DNA from: Phoronis australis | Taxonomy: Eukaryota > Phoronida > Phoronidae | NCBI GenBank assembly: GCA_002633005.1 | Contig: NMRA01000766.1 | Span: 16,978 to 80,977, forward strand | DNA: 64,000 nt | Direction of reading: 5' to 3' | Shown here: in pieces, positions 55,601 to 61,600 of the stretch | How positions within the stretch are numbered: the stretch's first letter is position 1 | Layout: the number at the start of each line of letters is the position of its first letter | Made by a program: the position numbers and the translations under genes | Notes under the pieces: model-generated | The model's database searches: none | Told to the model about the DNA's origin: nothing | Seen by the model: only the letters and a program-made list of their open reading frames with translations

Positions 55601-58600
55601 GCCTGTAACAGTTTCATTTTCCAAACCTCATTTGCTTGTAGCCCGTCAAGATGTGCCTTGCTCTGCTGGGGGACGTGCGTGTGGCGTTCATGCCAAGTGT
55701 GCTGCTAAGACCTGTAGGTGTCTGAGTGGTTACGTGAAGTTTGGAGGACGATGCACAGGTGAGGTCACTCTCACTATCACTAATATGGAATTGTGTGCTG
55801 TGAAAAACATCATACATTTGGAAACCGGGCCATTCATTGGTATCCTGTATTGTAGAATGCTTCTCTACATCAACCGGGAAAGCTGGTGCTCCGTCTGCGC
55901 TTGATATCATGAAAGTTGGTCTAAGCTCTTATTGTGTTGTACAGGGCAGTTACCACATTACCAATGAAGTTTCGCATGACAAGTTAGTGTAAAAGCCTCC
56001 TTTCGGGGAAGACATACACTAAAAATTGACCAAAATGCTGTGATGGGTTTTTGTTTTTGACAACAGCTTTGAGTCGATGCATGACTTTAGATTATAGCAA
56101 TGTATTCATTCAGCCTGCTAGGTAATTGGGGTTTGTGTCATGACATCGGACAAAAGACTGAGCCTGGCGATTAACAAAAGAAAAATTGATATCAGGCCTC
56201 TAAAAATTGGTGTCGTCTGGAATGAGGACTAAATGGGAGTTTGTTGTAATGAGTGCAGCTAAGGAAAACCCCGCTTTCACTTCTCATCTGAATAGAGACA
56301 AATTTTATAGTGGCAAATGGTCTAAATAAGAAGATAGCTTTTTGGATGGAACACGGAATTATACCGGGTTTAGTTATAATTATTTATTCATAATAATTAT
56401 TTATTTGATATTTTACACAGCCAAAGCTGATGTACCATGTAAAAACGGAGGTGAAAGATGTCCTGCCAACTCTCAGTGTAATGTGGCCAGGAGAGTGTGT
56501 GAGTGTGTCACGGGGTACATCAAAGTTCAAGGTTCATGTGTCCGTAAGTATGAAGTCAGCATTGGTGGGACTGAAACATTAATTTTGAAAATTATGGTAA
56601 AATTTTGCAAATTTAGGACGAAAGATGAAATTTATTTTCTCTTTTTCATCAATAACATAACACTTACCAGAAGTATGCTTTACGATATCCGAGCTCTGTA
56701 CTATAGCTGCTAACAGGCTATATTTTGAAAATATGTGGGCATTCACAACAATTTTAGAAACCCTAATTGAAAAATGAAAAAAATTCTATTTTTGCCATTA
56801 TTTTTATTCGATGTTGGTGACGATTTACTGTACGCTATTTACCCATCACTTCAATTGCAGTTGAGATATTGAATGTTTATATTCCTTGCAAAAAGCTGAA
56901 CTTGTAGCTGTCAAAAATATCCCATAAGTGGTGCCATCTGGCATCATGTCAGTAGCTTTTTTACTTGAAAATGGCACTTCATTGGAACATGTGAACAGTT
57001 CTAAATCCATTGTATGATGCACCCACATGTACATGTAGGTTTGTCCAATGTTTGCTGCTGTATCTTCTAAACCTCTAACAGGATTTTAATGAGTTGTGGC
57101 ATATGTGTTTCAGAAGCTGACTACAAAAAACAAATTTTGGACCGACCTAACTACTGCTGTGCTCTCTGTTGACAATTTTTATTCTTTTAGTTTGCTTCCG
57201 TATGTTTGGACTTTGTTAACAGATTTTTGTGAAAGTTCAGTTGGCAAATATAGTTCTATTAAGGAGACGCCTACCTGGATTTGGCATCTTCTACTCCACC
57301 TAGTTTTCTGTGACCGCTGGTCTCTATCTGCCAAACTGCACGGAGGATTATCATGAAAATTGACAGATGCAGGTGTTTCTTTGGCGTTCCCTAGTGACGT
57401 GTTTTTGCATCCGTGACTGTTTTTCCTTAACCCATTGCAAGATCTATGTGCAAATGGGATATGTGTTTCAATAGACCTGACAATGGATGTAAACGTTTTA
57501 GATGGATCCGACTACTGTTATGCCCTCTTGTGGCAATTGTAATTTTTTGTGTTAGCCTCTGTATCTTCGGAGTTCATGGATAGATTTTTGTGGAGTTAGA
57601 CAAATAGATTTCTTTTAAGGAGATGTCAATGTCTTTTTATTTTCAAACAGCTTCAATGTATTCTGTGCCACCTAAAGACTATTTTTGATAATTTTGATTA
57701 ATGTTTTGGCAACTTCTTTATCCACCACTCTACTCAAAGAATCATTGTTGTGACTTGTAATGGCTATTTTGCCTCTGTATCTGTGGAGTTTTTTTGGCTT
57801 ATTTTCATGAAATTTAGTAGTACTACACACTACACAGTTTTTGGTTAGGTACATGACCCATTCCAATTTTCGGACAAGTTTGAGGTATTCTGAACCATCT
57901 AATTGGCATTTTTATGATACTAACATACCTAGAAACATGCAGTTGTGGACATCTTTAACTCTGCGTTGCTCTTGTTAATAAAATGGTTACTCGCTTGTGC
58001 AGTCAGTAGGCACATTTTAACCAACCTTTCTGTTTCTAGCAACAAACATTCGCTGTGGCCCAGGGTACACTTGTTCTCTTGCCCATGCATCCTGCGTCAA
58101 CAACATTTGTGTGTGTAAGGCTGGATACGTGCTCCACGATCAGACATGCAAAGGTGAGTTGTTTCTGATGATTAAACTTGGCGCTCGGAAGTTATGCATT
58201 AGTCAAGTCATGTTGGTCTTAACACAACTTGTTCATTACGTTTAGCAGAATGCAAAAAGATGATTTCCACCAGCAAACAATTAAGGGTTCACTTAATGCA
58301 AAAAGGAGATCTGAAAGAACATCAGTTTCAACCGTTGGTCAACTACACCAACACTGAGCTGTATCATATCTGTGTCATCTGGTGCTAATTGCTCCCATGG
58401 CAAGACTGACATTTAATTAGAATGGACTGCGTCATTAAATGGTGCTTTTTTCATTAGTTGACAAACCGTAGTTGCACTTTTCAGCCAAGTCGTCTGTTCC
58501 ATGTGAGAGTGGAGGATCTAGGTGTGTAGCTGGTGCAACATGTGACGCTGATACCAAGAAGTGTGAATGTAAATATGGATATTTACCTTATAAGGGAAAA

Positions 58601-61600
58601 TGCACGGGTAAGTCTGCAACGTTTATATTCTATTAAACAATTTCTCATTTAATCCATAATTTTTCTTTATGTTAATTAATATTTTGCTGAATTTCTTCTT
58701 GTGTGTTTAACGTGTAGTACATATTATTTTTCGTGATTTTTTTCTTAATGTCTGTTTATATACAGGGGAGGTTTAATCCTCCCTAATCGCAAGGTTTTAT
58801 TCTCTCAACTCGAATGCAATAAAGTAATTTGTGCACAATACATCTTGTCAGATTGTCAACATTACGTGTTTGAATGAAGAACTCCATATTTATATGCGGC
58901 AGGTCTTGTTGACTAGATGTAGTAATCACTGACACTTTGTCTTATTCTACTGGACTGTTTTTATTTGGCAGAGCAAGAAAATGTTCCATGCGAGGCTGGA
59001 GGGTTTGTGTGTACCCCGCACGCATACTGCAAAGCTAGTGGAGAGTGTGTTTGTCTTGATGGCTATGTAAAACGGAAAGGCCTATGCATAGGTATGGACA
59101 GGGCTTTACGTGGGTGTGCTGGGAGGGATTATGTTGTAGTATTGTGTTACTATCTAGCGTAATCATATGTTTGTGTGAATGAAGTATTTCTCTCTGTAAT
59201 TAGTTCCAATAAATATCTGTTGACTCGAACGTGATGTTGCCATTATCGCCTGTAACCTGTCCAATATCATTTCAGATTACTTGGGTGAAAAGGCCCCGAG
59301 TGGGCCAGGATAGGTACATGTGACCAGCACGACTTTGTGTTTCTCTTACCCATCAGTACACAAGTTCTTTTTAGTTCAATATGTATTGGGTATTTTGTTA
59401 GGTGCTAAACATCACTTTGGAAGATAATTGCTATTCAACTTGACATTGGCTTTAGTGTACCTTTTCTCCGTCAGATTGTTCTTTATGAATGTGACTATTC
59501 CGTTGTTATTGCTACTAAAATGTTCTTGTAATTTATAAATGTTAACACTGAAGTGCAATTAACCAACACTATTATAGAACATTACGATTGACACTTGAAT
59601 ATCTCATTACCACTGACACTTGAATATCTCATTACCACTGACACTTGAACATCTCATTACCATTGACACTTGAACATCTCATTACCACTGACACTTGAAC
59701 ATTTCATTACCACTGACACTTGAACATCTCATTACCACTGACACTTGAATATCTCATTACCACTGACACTTGAACATTTCATTACCACTGACACTTGAAC
59801 ATCTCATTACCACTGACACTTGAACATCTCATTACCACTGACACTTGAACATCTCATTACCATTGACACTTGAAAATCTCATTACCACTGACACTTGAAC
59901 ATCTCATTACCACTGACACTTGAATATCTCATTACCAATTTGTCTATTTATTTCAGATGACTATGATGTTCCGTGTGACCAAGGTAAGCTCTCCACGCTC
60001 TTTTGTATCTGATTACTGGCCCAGTTGAACTAACAGCAGTCTGTTCTGTTCTGTAAGAGAATCCTATGTATTTAGTGTATACTAAATTGACATTATTGGG
60101 TCTTTATGGATTACTCTTTTATACACGTGATATTTTAAAATTTAAATATTAGCTACACGGATATTGTGGAATATGTTATTTTGTAGCTGAGTTTGATTAG
60201 CAAAAATGTAAATCTAAAGCATAACAGTCACAGATATGTCAAAGGTTTCATGACAGCTTGTAAATTAAACTTAGTTTGTTTTCTTTATTTATCACTTGGT
60301 AATTTCCTAGGTATAGACTGTATCCTCTACCCTTTGGTGGACTGATCTGTGAGTTTGTCCTCATTGCTGAAACAGTGCCTAGTTTGAGCTAGTTTTTTTT
60401 TACATTGTTAAGAAAACATCAAAACGTTTTTATTGTTTCATAAGACACCACAAATTCCCCAGACTGCCTTACTGCTTTGATGGCTAAAGCTAAGCCGCCA
60501 TGACAAGGAATTTAACAATTTGGTCTGAAACTAAAATCTGCTGTCAGTTCTTCATACAGAAATTCTTTCGAATCTGAATAAGGATCAATGTGAGATCGAT
60601 TTTATTATGGTGTATTTTTACACAAGGACTGGGTTTACTGCACTTTTAAATCAGAAGATTTTGTATGTTGTTTCCTGATCTGTAATATTGTTCACAGATG
60701 GAGACAACACACCGTGTGCTGAGGGTGGGAACAAGTGTACTGAGCCCCACACTCACTGTGAGGACTTCAAGTGTGTCTGTAACCTGGGCTATGTTCTGTA
60801 CCAGGGTGAATGTAAACGTAAGTTTTGGTGGCTTTACCACACTGTGCACTGAGAGGGGTAACAAGTGTTTAGAGCTCTCAGTCACTGAAGACCTCAAATC
60901 TTTTTGTTACCTGGGCTATGTTAAGTTGACCAAGTTGCATGTAATGGTTGTATGTACCTGTGGTTAGGAAATATTAAAGCCACACTGGTATCTGGAAATT
61001 AGAACCATCGGAAGTGTAATGTCGAGTGTAAATATGATCTGAATATCAAGTTTTACCTGTTACATGTTGGCCATTCATTACTGAATTCAATCAATCTGTA
61101 CAGCTGTGTTAGTCATATCTGAGTAGTCCTTGCCTTTAACCTGCTGACCTTCCTTGCAGCACGCAATAATGTCCCTTGTGATAAAGGTGGCCGTAAATGT
61201 GATGATATCCACTCACAGTGTGATGGTACTTCATGTCAGTGTAACTATGGTTACATACTATACAAAGGTGTCTGTACTGGTGAGTACCTTCTTTTAAGCT
61301 GGTTGTACCAAGTGGCACCACGAATCAAGCCCAGTTGAAAGGTGCTATGAAATGACTTCTCCAGAACAGAAACTCAGTGCTGTATATGATTTGTTGTTTG
61401 TGATAGAAAACATCCTATTTTGATAATGGATATTTTGCGACTCTTAAATGACTGGCGAATGGCTGTGTGTTTTCACACGAGACCATTAAGTGAAATAGTA
61501 AGTGTAGTTATTGGATCACATAGGATTTATGTTGTGCAGCAAAGTGATCTATGAATGCTCACATTCGCCAAAACCTTAGTCTACCAAATAACACACAGCC

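Noticed and set aside
59584-59937. CRISPR-like array of evenly spaced repeats
   Set aside because: Units are contiguous 25-base repeats without distinct spacers, in animal DNA; this is a minisatellite.
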